A program made the translations under genes and the position numbers. From assembly GCA_022797535.1 (NCBI GenBank), contig JAAWKU010000032.1, forward strand, positions 1 to 47,068: DNA of 47,068 nt, given 5' to 3'. Below are positions 15,635 to 23,836 of the stretch, one piece after another. A model generated the notes under the pieces. That model saw only the letters and a program-made list of their open reading frames with translations. It searched no databases and was not told the DNA's origin. Position 1 is the stretch's first letter, and each line of letters begins with the position of its first letter. This DNA is from Lachnospiraceae bacterium. GTDB taxonomy: Bacteria; Bacillota; Clostridia; Lachnospirales; Lachnospiraceae.

Positions 15635-16714
15635 ATGAGGAGAGGGAGATGGCTGGCCCTGTTGGGGCTGGCGGCGGCGCTGTGCGCCGGATGCGGACAG
15701 GACCCGGAAGTGGACAGAACGGTGGAACTTCAGGAGGAGACGGTCAGCGAAAATGCTTATGAACTGACGCCGGTGACAAGGGGAACGGTACAGCAGCCCC
15801 TGGTGCTGGACTGCAACTATAGTCAGACTCTGGAAATGGATCTGTATTTCACTGTGGATCAGGAACTGATCACCGATGTGTATGTGGAGCGTGGGGACAT
15901 GGTGGAAAAGGGGCAGCTTCTGGCCAGCGTGAACGTGGAGAGTCTGGAGAAGCAGATCAGGGAACTGGAACATCAGCTGGACAGGGCCGGACTGAAGCTG
16001 CGCCAGCTCCTGGAAAGCCTGGAATTTGACCTGGAGCAGGCGGATATTTTATTCAGTTATACGCCTATGAAGCAACAGGACAGGGATGCGCTGAAGGCAC
16101 AGAAGGAGCAGATTGAGAAGTCTTATCAGATTTCTCTGGAGGACACCGCAGACTCTGTGGAAATGCTCACCATCCGGCTTCAGGAAGCCAGGGAGTACCT
16201 GCAGGGGGGCAATCTATATGCGCCCATGGACGGCGTCATCAGTTATCTGAAAGAGGATATGGAGGACAGCGTCACCGACAAGACGGAGCGGGTGGCCAGC
16301 CTGTACGATGCGGAATCCTGTATGTTTATCTCGGAGAATGTGGAGGCTATTCCCTATATCGACCTGCAGACGGAATATGTGATAGTATGCGGTCTGGGCA
16401 AGAACCAGAGAGAGTATCTGGTGGCCCCTGCCTACCCGGAAAACTGGGGGGAGAAGGTCTACTTTCGGCTGCTGGACGAGGAGTATGACCCCAATATCAT
16501 TAAAAGCGGAAAGATCAGCATTATCACGGAAGAGGCGGAGCATGTACTGTGCGTGGACCGGGAGGCCGTTCATGCCTCCGGGGAACGGCATTATGTGTAT
16601 CTGTTGGACGAAGCGGGAGTCCGCAGGATGCAGTTTGTGGAGACCGGCCTGTGGGGGACGGATCTGGTGGAGATCCGCAGCGGCCTGGAAGAGGGCGGAT
16701 ATGTGATTAAATGA
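15635..16714 (+). CDS. HlyD/MacA-like efflux adaptor lipoprotein (first of three)
   Basis: A 359-residue secreted protein: charged start MRRGRW, hydrophobic stretch, then a lipobox-like LCAGC with Cys20 as the probable lipidation site. The C-terminal part resembles membrane-fusion proteins: a biotinyl-lipoyl-like half (VERGDMVEKGQLLASVN at about 89-105), a coiled-coil hairpin (about 106-190), and the second half-motif LYAPMDGVISYL. In Firmicutes such adaptors sit on the outer face of the membrane and serve MacB-type permeases. AGGAGAGGGAGAAGGAC precedes the start. It is the first of three consecutive paralogous adaptors, presumably one operon with the permease at 19234. Confidence 0.8.
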   Translation: MRRGRWLALLGLAAALCAGCGQDPEVDRTVELQEETVSENAYELTPVTRGTVQQPLVLDCNYSQTLEMDLYFTVDQELITDVYVERGDMVEKGQLLASVNVESLEKQIRELEHQLDRAGLKLRQLLESLEFDLEQADILFSYTPMKQQDRDALKAQKEQIEKSYQISLEDTADSVEMLTIRLQEAREYLQGGNLYAPMDGVISYLKEDMEDSVTDKTERVASLYDAESCMFISENVEAIPYIDLQTEYVIVCGLGKNQREYLVAPAYPENWGEKVYFRLLDEEYDPNIIKSGKISIITEEAEHVLCVDREAVHASGERHYVYLLDEAGVRRMQFVETGLWGTDLVEIRSGLEEGGYVIK

Positions 16715-16871
16715 TCGAAGGGACGTAATCAGTATGGCTGTGCTCGTCAGGACGTTATCAGTAAGGCGGTGCCCGTCAAGACATGATCCACAGGGACGGG
16801 GCGGCAGCAGGGGCTGGAATGCGGGGCAAAACGGAGCCGGAAGGAATTGGGAGGATACATGAGGTAGGAAT

Positions 16872-18074
16872 ATGGGGGACAGGGGAGCGCAAAAGACGTG
16901 GAAAGTGCGGAAAACATGGAAAATGTGGAGAATGTGGAATAAGAAGGTCGCCGCCGGGGGGCTGCTGGCGGCCCTGCTGCTGTCTCTGGGGGGCTGCGGC
17001 GAAAACGCCGGGGATGCTGGGGAAGCGCCGGAGGAGGTCAGAACCGTGACGGTAAATCCCCTGCAGCAGGTGCAGACCACGGTGGTGGGCCTGGGAGATG
17101 TGAAAAAACGGGATATCTATGAGGCTGTTATCAGTCCCTATGTGGAGGAACTGGGCTTCCCCGAGGACGGTATTTTTCTGGAATACCGGGTGAGGCCGGG
17201 GGAGGAAGTACGCCGGGGGGATATACTGGCGGTTACGGATGTGTCCGATTATCAGAAACAGGCGGAGGATCTGCAGGAACAGATCGACCTGCTGACCAGC
17301 GACTATGTCTATGAGATCGCCACCCGGGACAACAGCCTGCAGATCTGTGAGCTGGAACTGGAGGAGACTTACAAACTGATTGAGCTTACGGAGTATATGC
17401 AGGGCAATTATACCCAGCTCTGTACCGACGCGGGGAAACTGGTGAGCCGCATGGATCGGCTGGAACTGGAGAAAAAGCATCTGACGGAGAACTATGAGCT
17501 GGAACTGCCTTATCTGCAGGGGCTGCTGGCGGACTGTCGGGAGAAGCTGCAAAGCAATGTGGTAAGGGCTCCCTTCGATGGGGTGGTGGCCCAGCTGCAG
17601 CCTGCCGTCAGCGGTGAGAAAGTCAGCGGGGATACCCCTTTGGTGGTGTTGGCGGACACCACCCGGTATCTGGCAGTGGGGGACTATGTGACCCGGCGGG
17701 ACGCGGAGAAGGCAGAGCGGATTTATGTGTTTCTGGACGGCGTGGAGTACGAGGCGCAGTATATACCCATGGATAAAAAGATTTACAGCGCATTGATGGC
17801 CAAAAACAGGACTCCTTATTCCAGTTTTGAACTGTTTCCCCCAGAACCTCTGGAATACGGCCATATGGCCCGGCTGGTGGTACAGAAAGAGTCCCGCAGG
17901 CAGGTGCTGGTGGCGCCGGGGCTGGCCGTTCACCAGGAGGGTTCCCGGCGGTATTGCTATAGAAAAGGCCCCCAGGGACGGGAGAAGTTCTATCTGGAGA
18001 CAGGGCTGTACGACGGCCTGTATTATGAGGTGTTGAGCGGGCTGCAGGAAGGAGATGAGGTGTACATTGACTAG
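16872..18074 (+). CDS. HlyD/MacA-like efflux adaptor lipoprotein (second of three)
   Basis: A 400-residue adaptor with a perfect lipobox LGGC (Cys42 from this start). It has a first lipoyl half-motif (YRVRPGEEVRRGDILAVTDV, about 107-126), a long coiled-coil hairpin (about 128-225), and a second half-motif VRAPFDGVVAQLQPAVSGEKV. The start is uncertain. The ATG at 16872 has GAGG with ideal spacing, but the extra 20 residues are a Lys/Trp-rich run encoded by a degenerate TGGAAAATG-like repeat. A start at 16923 or 16932 would give a normal lipoprotein signal peptide. The gene overlaps the third adaptor by 20 bp, so they are translationally coupled. Confidence 0.8.
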   Translation: MGDRGAQKTWKVRKTWKMWRMWNKKVAAGGLLAALLLSLGGCGENAGDAGEAPEEVRTVTVNPLQQVQTTVVGLGDVKKRDIYEAVISPYVEELGFPEDGIFLEYRVRPGEEVRRGDILAVTDVSDYQKQAEDLQEQIDLLTSDYVYEIATRDNSLQICELELEETYKLIELTEYMQGNYTQLCTDAGKLVSRMDRLELEKKHLTENYELELPYLQGLLADCREKLQSNVVRAPFDGVVAQLQPAVSGEKVSGDTPLVVLADTTRYLAVGDYVTRRDAEKAERIYVFLDGVEYEAQYIPMDKKIYSALMAKNRTPYSSFELFPPEPLEYGHMARLVVQKESRRQVLVAPGLAVHQEGSRRYCYRKGPQGREKFYLETGLYDGLYYEVLSGLQEGDEVYID

Positions 18075-19224
18075 AAGGATTATGATCTCGTGTCTGCTGG
18101 CGGGGATGGCGTTGGAACTGGCGGGGTGCGGGCAGGGAGGGCCGCTCTCCGACGCTGGCGCCAATGTGGCTTCGGCCCCGGAGCAGTCCCAGTATCTGGA
18201 TCTCTCCGTCCTGTCTGAGGAAGGAGTGACGGAGGAGGGCTGGAACAGTTACAACAGCTATACGCTGTCCTACGGCACTTTCAGTACCCAGATGGTGCCG
18301 CTGCGGGCCAATCTGCAGATGCTGGAGACCGCCTGTGTCAAGGCGGAGTACCCCAGGGGCGTCATGCGGCTGACGGAGGTGCTGGTGGAAAAATATCAGT
18401 ATATAACGGCGGGTACGCCGGTGGCCCGGGTGTCCATGGAGATAGACCAGGTGGATTTGCAGGAACTGGAGAGAAAACTGCTGCGGCTGCAGCAGCGCTA
18501 TCTGGCGGAGCAGGAGGCGTTTCTGGAGGCGCAGGAAAAGAGAGAAGCCACCTTTGCCCCCTGGCCTCCCCAGCGGACCATTGATGAGATCCGGTATCGG
18601 CAGGCGCAGTTGGATTTTGAACGAACCGCCGCCGGATATGAGAGGCAGATGGAGGATCTGCGGGAGCAGATTGAGGAACTTGGCCAACTGGCGGGAATGA
18701 CGGAGATCGTGGCCCGGGAAGACGGCTTTGTGCTGGAAGTGTCCGCCTTACAGAGGGGGCAGAAACTGGAAAACGGCGCCGTGCTCCTGCGGCTGGCCCC
18801 GGCGGACAGGATCTGTCTGGAATTCGCGGATTCGCTTCAGCACTACGGGTTTGGCAATCAGGTCACACTGTTGGCGGGGGAAACCAGGGTGGCCCAGAGT
18901 TACGACGCCTGGGTGGCCAGCGCCGTGGGGAAGGTTCTGAGCAGCCAGTGGGATCCGGGCATAAGCCGCCTGGAGGGGGTATATGACATCGCCGAACTGG
19001 TGGGCAACGGCCCTTTCAATGTCACCGGAGAGACCAGCGTTATGGAGAATGTGCTGTTGGTACCTACAGAGGCGGTGACGGCAGAAAAACAGAAATACTA
19101 TGTGACAGTGCTGGGAGAGGGGGGCAGCATGACCCGGACCCAGTTTATTCCCGGCGGCGGCAACGGCCAGTATTACTGGGTATTTGACGGTCTGGAAGAA
19201 GGGACCAGAATCGTGGTTCCATAG
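18055..19224 (+). CDS. HlyD/MacA-like efflux adaptor lipoprotein (third of three)
   Basis: A 389-residue lipoprotein with a perfect LAGC lipobox (Cys25 from this start). Its middle (about 135-215) is a coiled-coil hairpin beginning VDLQELERKLLRLQQRYL, followed by VAREDGFVLEVSALQRGQKLENGAVLLRLAP, the typical adaptor barrel, and a membrane-proximal C-terminal domain. The start may be the TTG at 18067, because the ribosome binding site GGAAGGAG almost touches the ATG at 18055. It overlaps the preceding gene by 20 bp and ends nine bases before the permease, so all belong to one transcript. It differs from the other two adaptors in having a longer N-terminal extension before the first barrel strand. 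Confidence 0.8.
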   Translation: MRCTLTRRIMISCLLAGMALELAGCGQGGPLSDAGANVASAPEQSQYLDLSVLSEEGVTEEGWNSYNSYTLSYGTFSTQMVPLRANLQMLETACVKAEYPRGVMRLTEVLVEKYQYITAGTPVARVSMEIDQVDLQELERKLLRLQQRYLAEQEAFLEAQEKREATFAPWPPQRTIDEIRYRQAQLDFERTAAGYERQMEDLREQIEELGQLAGMTEIVAREDGFVLEVSALQRGQKLENGAVLLRLAPADRICLEFADSLQHYGFGNQVTLLAGETRVAQSYDAWVASAVGKVLSSQWDPGISRLEGVYDIAELVGNGPFNVTGETSVMENVLLVPTEAVTAEKQKYYVTVLGEGGSMTRTQFIPGGGNGQYYWVFDGLEEGTRIVVP

Positions 19225-19233
19225 GGGGCAAAA

Positions 19234-22023
19234 ATGCTTACTTTGATTTTTCAGAAGCTGATACATAAAAAATGGATGGTGTTCAGCCTGCTGGTAGGAA
19301 ACATTCTGCTGGTGGCGGTGGCAGTCAGTTATCCCATGTACCGCAACTCCTCCTTTCAGCGGATGCTGACGGACGAATTTGAGCGCTATCAGGAAAAAAA
19401 CGGCGGCTGGCCCGCGGTGTGGGCCGTGAGCCATACCCGTAGCATGGGAAGGGAAGGGGTCAGCTATGAGCAGCTTTCCGCCTATGTGGACCGCTGCCAG
19501 GCCCAGCTTGACGTGCCGCTGTACCGGGAGCTGGAGTATCTGAGCACCTCTCTGGACGAGGCCGTGCCCGTGGTGGAGCGGGAAGAACATTTGCAGCGCA
19601 GGCTGGAGATCTCCGCCATCACCGGCCTGGAGCAGGAGGTGCTGATCTATGCCGGCCGACTGCCGGAGGCGGGGCTGGCCGGGGACGGCTGCCTGGAAGT
19701 GATGATCAGCAGCACGGTGGCAGACACCCTGGATATCCTGCTGGATGAGGCCTATGTATTCGAGAAACTGGCCTGGGCGGACGGCTCCCCCCTGCAGTTC
19801 CGGGTGGTGGGGATGTTCCGGCCCGTGAACGAGGCCTCTCCCTTTTGGGTGGAGGCCCCTTCCCGCCTGCACCGGGACGTGTTTGTGCCCATGGAGACTT
19901 ACAGGGAATATTTTCTGGGAGAGGAGCGGGAACCGGCCTTTGGCTGTAAAAAGAGGATCTATCAGCTATGGGACTATGAGGCCATCTCTCCGGGGCAGGT
20001 GGCGGGGATCCTGCAGACTTCCCGGCAGCTGGTGGAAGCGGAGAAGAACGGCAGCCTGATCCAGGATAATGTGTATGAGGGAATCATCCAGAGTTACAGC
20101 GCCAAGGCCAAAAAGGTGGAGGCGTCCCTGCTGATCCTGCAGATGCCGGTGCTGGCCCTGCTGCTGGCCTTTATCTATATGATTTCTTCCCAGATGCTTT
20201 CCATGGAACAGAATGAAATCTCCGTGATGAAGAGCCGGGGGGCCAGGCGGGGGCAGATTCTGCAGATCTATTTCATACAGAACCTGTTCCTGGGGCTGAT
20301 CGCCCTGGCGGCGGGGCTGCCCCTGGGGGGCCTGTTCTGCGGCGTGCTGGGAACCGCCACGAATTTCATGGAATTCTCCGGGAGGCGCATTCTCCAGGTG
20401 AAATGGTCGGTGGATGTGCTGTGGTATGCGGGAGGGGCGCTGCTGCTGATGATGGTGATGACCCTGATCCCGGTGGTGGGTTACAGCCGGGTTTCCATCG
20501 TGAACCTGAAACAGTCCCGGACCAAAAGCAGACCTTCCCTGTGGAAAAGGCTGTATCTGGATCTGGTCTGCCTGGGGGTGGCCCTTTACGGATATTACAG
20601 CTTTTCCCGCAGTCGGCAGCAGATGATGGAGCAGGTGCTGACGGGGGAGACGCTGGATCCCTTGCTGTATCTCAGCTCTTCTCTGTTTTTGCTGGGATGC
20701 GGCCTGCTGGTGCTGCGCCTGCAGCCCCTCCTGCTGCGGCTGGTGTTCGCTCTGGGCAAAAAGGATATGGCTCCGGCTCCCTATGTGGCCTTTGTGGAGG
20801 GCATTCGGGGGGCGCGAAAAAGGGAATTTATCATGCTTTTCATGATTCTGACCGTGGCTCTGGGCATTCACAATACCACCGTGGCCCGCACCATCGTGGC
20901 CAACGCGGAGAAAAACGCGGGCTATGCCACGGGAGCGGATCTGGTGCTGAAGGAGGCCTGGAAAGACAATTCCGCCATGGTTACAGCGGGGGAAGCTGTC
21001 ACCTACACGGAACCGGACTATGGAAAATACGACACCCTGCCGGGCATGGACGCCCACACCAGGGTGCTGAATATGCGGGTCAGTATGGGAAAGAAATCCC
21101 CGGACATGCAGCTTCTGGGGATTGACACGGGGGGATTTGCCCAGGTGACCCGGATGCCGGAGGGACTGCTGCCCTACGGCTACTATGATTATCTGAATGT
21201 ACTGGCTTCCTCGGCCAATGCAGCGCTGGTTTCCGAGAATTTTATGACCCGGCTGGACTATAAACTGGGGGATACCTTCAGCATACCGGACCGGGAGGGA
21301 GGGACGATCCGTCTGAAAATCAGGGGCTTTTTTAACTATTGGCCCTCCTACAGCCCCCAGAGCTACAGCCTGAACAATGACGGCTCTCTGCAGGTGGAGG
21401 AGAATTATCTGATCGTGGCCAACCTGGCCATGCTGGAGCAGGAACAGGGCAAGGTGCCCTACGAAGTGTGGTTTCGAGCCCGGGAGAATACGGACGGGCT
21501 GTATTCCTGGCTGGAGGAGCACCCGGAGGTGCGGCTGACCAGACTGGTGGATCTGGGGGAGGTGCGGGAGGATACCCGGAGCGATACCCTGTTCCAGGGG
21601 ACCAACGGGATCCTGACCATGAGCTTCATCGTGGTGCTGCTGCTTTGCGGCGTGGGCTATCTGCTTTACTTCATCCTGTCCATCCGCTCCCGGGAATTGA
21701 TGTTTGGCGTGCTCCGGGCCATGGGGATGCGAAAGAGCGAGATCAGCCTGGTGCTGGCGCTGGAGCAGGTTTTTTGCGGGCTGTATTCCATTCTGATGGG
21801 GACGCTGATCGGTCTGGCCGGTTCCCGCATGTTTGTGCCCATGATCCAGAATGCCTATGCGGCTTCAGATCAGGTGCTGCCTCTGGAACTGATCAGCGAC
21901 AGGGGGGATCTGCTGCAGCTTTTCGGCGTGATCGGCGTGGTGGTGCTGGTTTGCCTGCTGGTGATCAGCCGGATCGTGGCCCGCATGAATATCAGCAAGG
22001 CGTTGAAGCTGGGGGAGGATTAG
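19234..22023 (+). CDS. Large FtsX/MacB-type ABC transporter permease
   Basis: A 929-residue membrane protein with an N-terminal helix (about 13-32), a large external domain, three helices with an FtsX-type core near 290-420, further helices near 445-540, a second external domain, and three C-terminal helices near 790-915. The layout is that of a duplicated FtsX permease like LolC/E or BceB relatives. Such permeases do not pump substrates through a channel but undergo ATP-driven mechanotransmission. No ABC ATPase is encoded anywhere in this window, so the energising subunit must be elsewhere or the gene is orphaned. The three upstream adaptors are the obvious partners. Its stop is five bases from the start of the PHP gene. 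Confidence 0.85.
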   Translation: MLTLIFQKLIHKKWMVFSLLVGNILLVAVAVSYPMYRNSSFQRMLTDEFERYQEKNGGWPAVWAVSHTRSMGREGVSYEQLSAYVDRCQAQLDVPLYRELEYLSTSLDEAVPVVEREEHLQRRLEISAITGLEQEVLIYAGRLPEAGLAGDGCLEVMISSTVADTLDILLDEAYVFEKLAWADGSPLQFRVVGMFRPVNEASPFWVEAPSRLHRDVFVPMETYREYFLGEEREPAFGCKKRIYQLWDYEAISPGQVAGILQTSRQLVEAEKNGSLIQDNVYEGIIQSYSAKAKKVEASLLILQMPVLALLLAFIYMISSQMLSMEQNEISVMKSRGARRGQILQIYFIQNLFLGLIALAAGLPLGGLFCGVLGTATNFMEFSGRRILQVKWSVDVLWYAGGALLLMMVMTLIPVVGYSRVSIVNLKQSRTKSRPSLWKRLYLDLVCLGVALYGYYSFSRSRQQMMEQVLTGETLDPLLYLSSSLFLLGCGLLVLRLQPLLLRLVFALGKKDMAPAPYVAFVEGIRGARKREFIMLFMILTVALGIHNTTVARTIVANAEKNAGYATGADLVLKEAWKDNSAMVTAGEAVTYTEPDYGKYDTLPGMDAHTRVLNMRVSMGKKSPDMQLLGIDTGGFAQVTRMPEGLLPYGYYDYLNVLASSANAALVSENFMTRLDYKLGDTFSIPDREGGTIRLKIRGFFNYWPSYSPQSYSLNNDGSLQVEENYLIVANLAMLEQEQGKVPYEVWFRARENTDGLYSWLEEHPEVRLTRLVDLGEVREDTRSDTLFQGTNGILTMSFIVVLLLCGVGYLLYFILSIRSRELMFGVLRAMGMRKSEISLVLALEQVFCGLYSILMGTLIGLAGSRMFVPMIQNAYAASDQVLPLELISDRGDLLQLFGVIGVVVLVCLLVISRIVARMNISKALKLGED

Positions 22024-22028
22024 GATAT

Positions 22029-22721
22029 ATGGGATTTCGATACGAGACACATTTGCACACCTGCGAGGGGAGCGCCTGCGCCAGCGCGTCGGGGGCGGAG
22101 ATGGCCCGGGCCTATAAGGAACTGGGGTATACGGGGATCTTTGTGACGGATCACTTTTTCAACGGAAATACGGCGGTGCCCCTGTGCCTGCCCTGGCGGG
22201 AGCGGATCGAGCGCTTCTGCCTGGGGTATGAACATGCCAGAGAGGAAGGGGAGAAGATCGGACTGGATGTATTTTTCGGCTTCGAGTACGGAGTCCGGGG
22301 GGCGGACTTCCTGGTCTACAATCTGGACAGGGAATGGCTGATCCGGCACAAGGACATAGACCGGGTGGACCCCAGGAAGGCTTTTTTCCTGATGCATCAG
22401 GACGGGGCGTTCATCATCCATGCCCATCCCTTCCGGGAGAGGGACTATATCGACCACATCGAATTGTTCCCCCGGGACGTGGACGGGGTGGAAATCGTCA
22501 ATGGGGCGCATTTAAAGCAGCCGGAGACCAATGACCGGGCCAAGATCTATGCCATGATGTACGGGCTGCCGGGCACGGCGGGGTCGGACTCCCATCATCT
22601 GCAGGGGCTTGCCCGCAGCGGCGTGGAACTGCCCGGGAAAGTGGACCGGCCCATTGCCTATCTGGAGATGGTGCAGGCCGGGGAGGTCAGATGCCTGGGA
22701 TACGGACAGGTGCTGGAGTGA
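22029..22721 (+). CDS. PHP domain phosphoesterase
   Basis: A 230-residue protein with the PHP metal-binding motifs: HLHT near residue 8, TDHFF near 40, the Glu in FGFEYG, HAHPF near 137, and GSDSHH near 183. These residues coordinate two or three metals in PHP phosphoesterases such as polymerase-associated and nucleotide-degrading members. The closest physiological role is hydrolysis of a phosphoester, but the substrate is unknown. The ATG at 22029 follows GGGGGAGG within the end of the permease gene, so it is probably co-transcribed, although no functional link with the transporter is obvious. Confidence 0.85.
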   Translation: MGFRYETHLHTCEGSACASASGAEMARAYKELGYTGIFVTDHFFNGNTAVPLCLPWRERIERFCLGYEHAREEGEKIGLDVFFGFEYGVRGADFLVYNLDREWLIRHKDIDRVDPRKAFFLMHQDGAFIIHAHPFRERDYIDHIELFPRDVDGVEIVNGAHLKQPETNDRAKIYAMMYGLPGTAGSDSHHLQGLARSGVELPGKVDRPIAYLEMVQAGEVRCLGYGQVLE

Positions 22722-22991
22722 GAAAAATGATAGCTGTTAGTCTCACGATTGAGAATATGTTGCTTTTACGCTTCATAAATCAGCAGTGTCCCGCTAATAG
22801 CTGCAATAATATCCTGAAATCCTGCGTTAATGCCCTTACATCAACGTTTTTAGAGATTCCCTACAATTTATATAAATATCTATGGTAAAAAAGTATTAAG
22901 TATAGTAAAATGAACTGAGGAGACAGGGATACGGATCGGAATCTTGGGATATCCGTATAGAACAGTATAGGGAGCGCGGGAGGACATGGGG
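22722..22991. other. AT-rich intergenic region
   Basis: This gap is clearly more AT-rich than its neighbours. It contains TATAGT (22901-22906) and TAAAAT shortly after, suggesting a promoter for the PocR-MCP gene, but no good -35 box stands at 16-18 bp. Arms AGCTGTTAG and CTAATAGCT near 22732 and 22795 could pair across about 50 nt. Nothing else is identifiable. Confidence 0.35.
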
Positions 22992-23765
22992 ATGAAAATA
23001 CAGGATTTCTGTGATATGAAGAAGTTCGAGGAGATCATGCGGAACTGGGCGGAAAGCACAGGACTGGCCACAGTGGCCGTGGGAGAGGACGGCCAGTATA
23101 TCAGTGAATGCTATAATTTTACGGATTTCTGTATCAAGCTGACCCGAGGCAGTGCGGAGGGCTGTAAGCGCTGTGAGAAAAATGACCGGGAGGGCAAAGG
23201 CGTCTATGTCTGCCATGCAGGGCTGATGGATTTTGGCATCCCCATTACGCTGGGGGACGGCACAGTGCTGGGGAGTGTGATCGGAGGCCAGGTGCTGCCG
23301 GAGAATCCCGATGAGGAGAGTTTCCGCGCCACGGCCAGGGAACTGGGGATAGACGAGGACCGCTACGTGGAGGCGCTGCATCAGGTGAACGTAAGGACCA
23401 GAGAGCAGATCCAGGCTTCCGCTCAGCTGCTGGGGGATGTGATCAATATGTTTGTGCGGGCCAGTTACGCCACCACTCAGAATGAACAGATTGTGAACCA
23501 GCTGCAGGAGGGCATCAACAAGGCGGCGGAACAGCTTGTGATGGCCAATGAGAACACCCACCAGATCGAGGCATTCAGCAACCGGCAGAAGATACTGGCG
23601 CTGAACGCCAGCATAGAGGCCGCCCGTTCCGGGGAGGCAGGCCGTGGATTTGCCGTGGTGGCCCAGGAGGTACAGAAGCTGGCCCAGGGTATGGCCGTAA
23701 CCAGCGTGAACATAAAGAACGCGCTGAAACAGGTGACGGACACCATTATGGAGCTGAAAGAGTGA
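22992..23765 (+). CDS. PocR-domain soluble chemoreceptor-like protein
   Basis: A 257-residue cytosolic protein. The first about 150 residues form a PocR ligand-binding domain ([50 protein letters not shown]), a sensor that binds small ligands in PocR and related proteins. The C-terminus carries only a short methyl-accepting chemotaxis signalling segment with the conserved tip [27 protein letters not shown]. The paired descending half is truncated, so it may be a scaffold or a non-canonical output. The ATG at 22992 is preferred over 22986 because GGGAGG lies eight bases before it. No membrane segment is present. I see no motility-type sigma factor promoter. Confidence 0.85.
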   Translation: MKIQDFCDMKKFEEIMRNWAESTGLATVAVGEDGQYISECYNFTDFCIKLTRGSAEGCKRCEKNDREGKGVYVCHAGLMDFGIPITLGDGTVLGSVIGGQVLPENPDEESFRATARELGIDEDRYVEALHQVNVRTREQIQASAQLLGDVINMFVRASYATTQNEQIVNQLQEGINKAAEQLVMANENTHQIEAFSNRQKILALNASIEAARSGEAGRGFAVVAQEVQKLAQGMAVTSVNIKNALKQVTDTIMELKE

Positions 23766-23836
23766 CAGGGAGGGCAGCGGAAGCTGCCCTTTATGAATAA
23801 GTGCCGGAGCAGGCAGAATAGAAGCAGGAGGCGGTA

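Noticed and set aside
22691..22888. A 65-codon frame in the AT-rich gap after the PHP gene
   Set aside because: It is mainly an overlap of the PHP gene end and AT-rich intergenic sequence.
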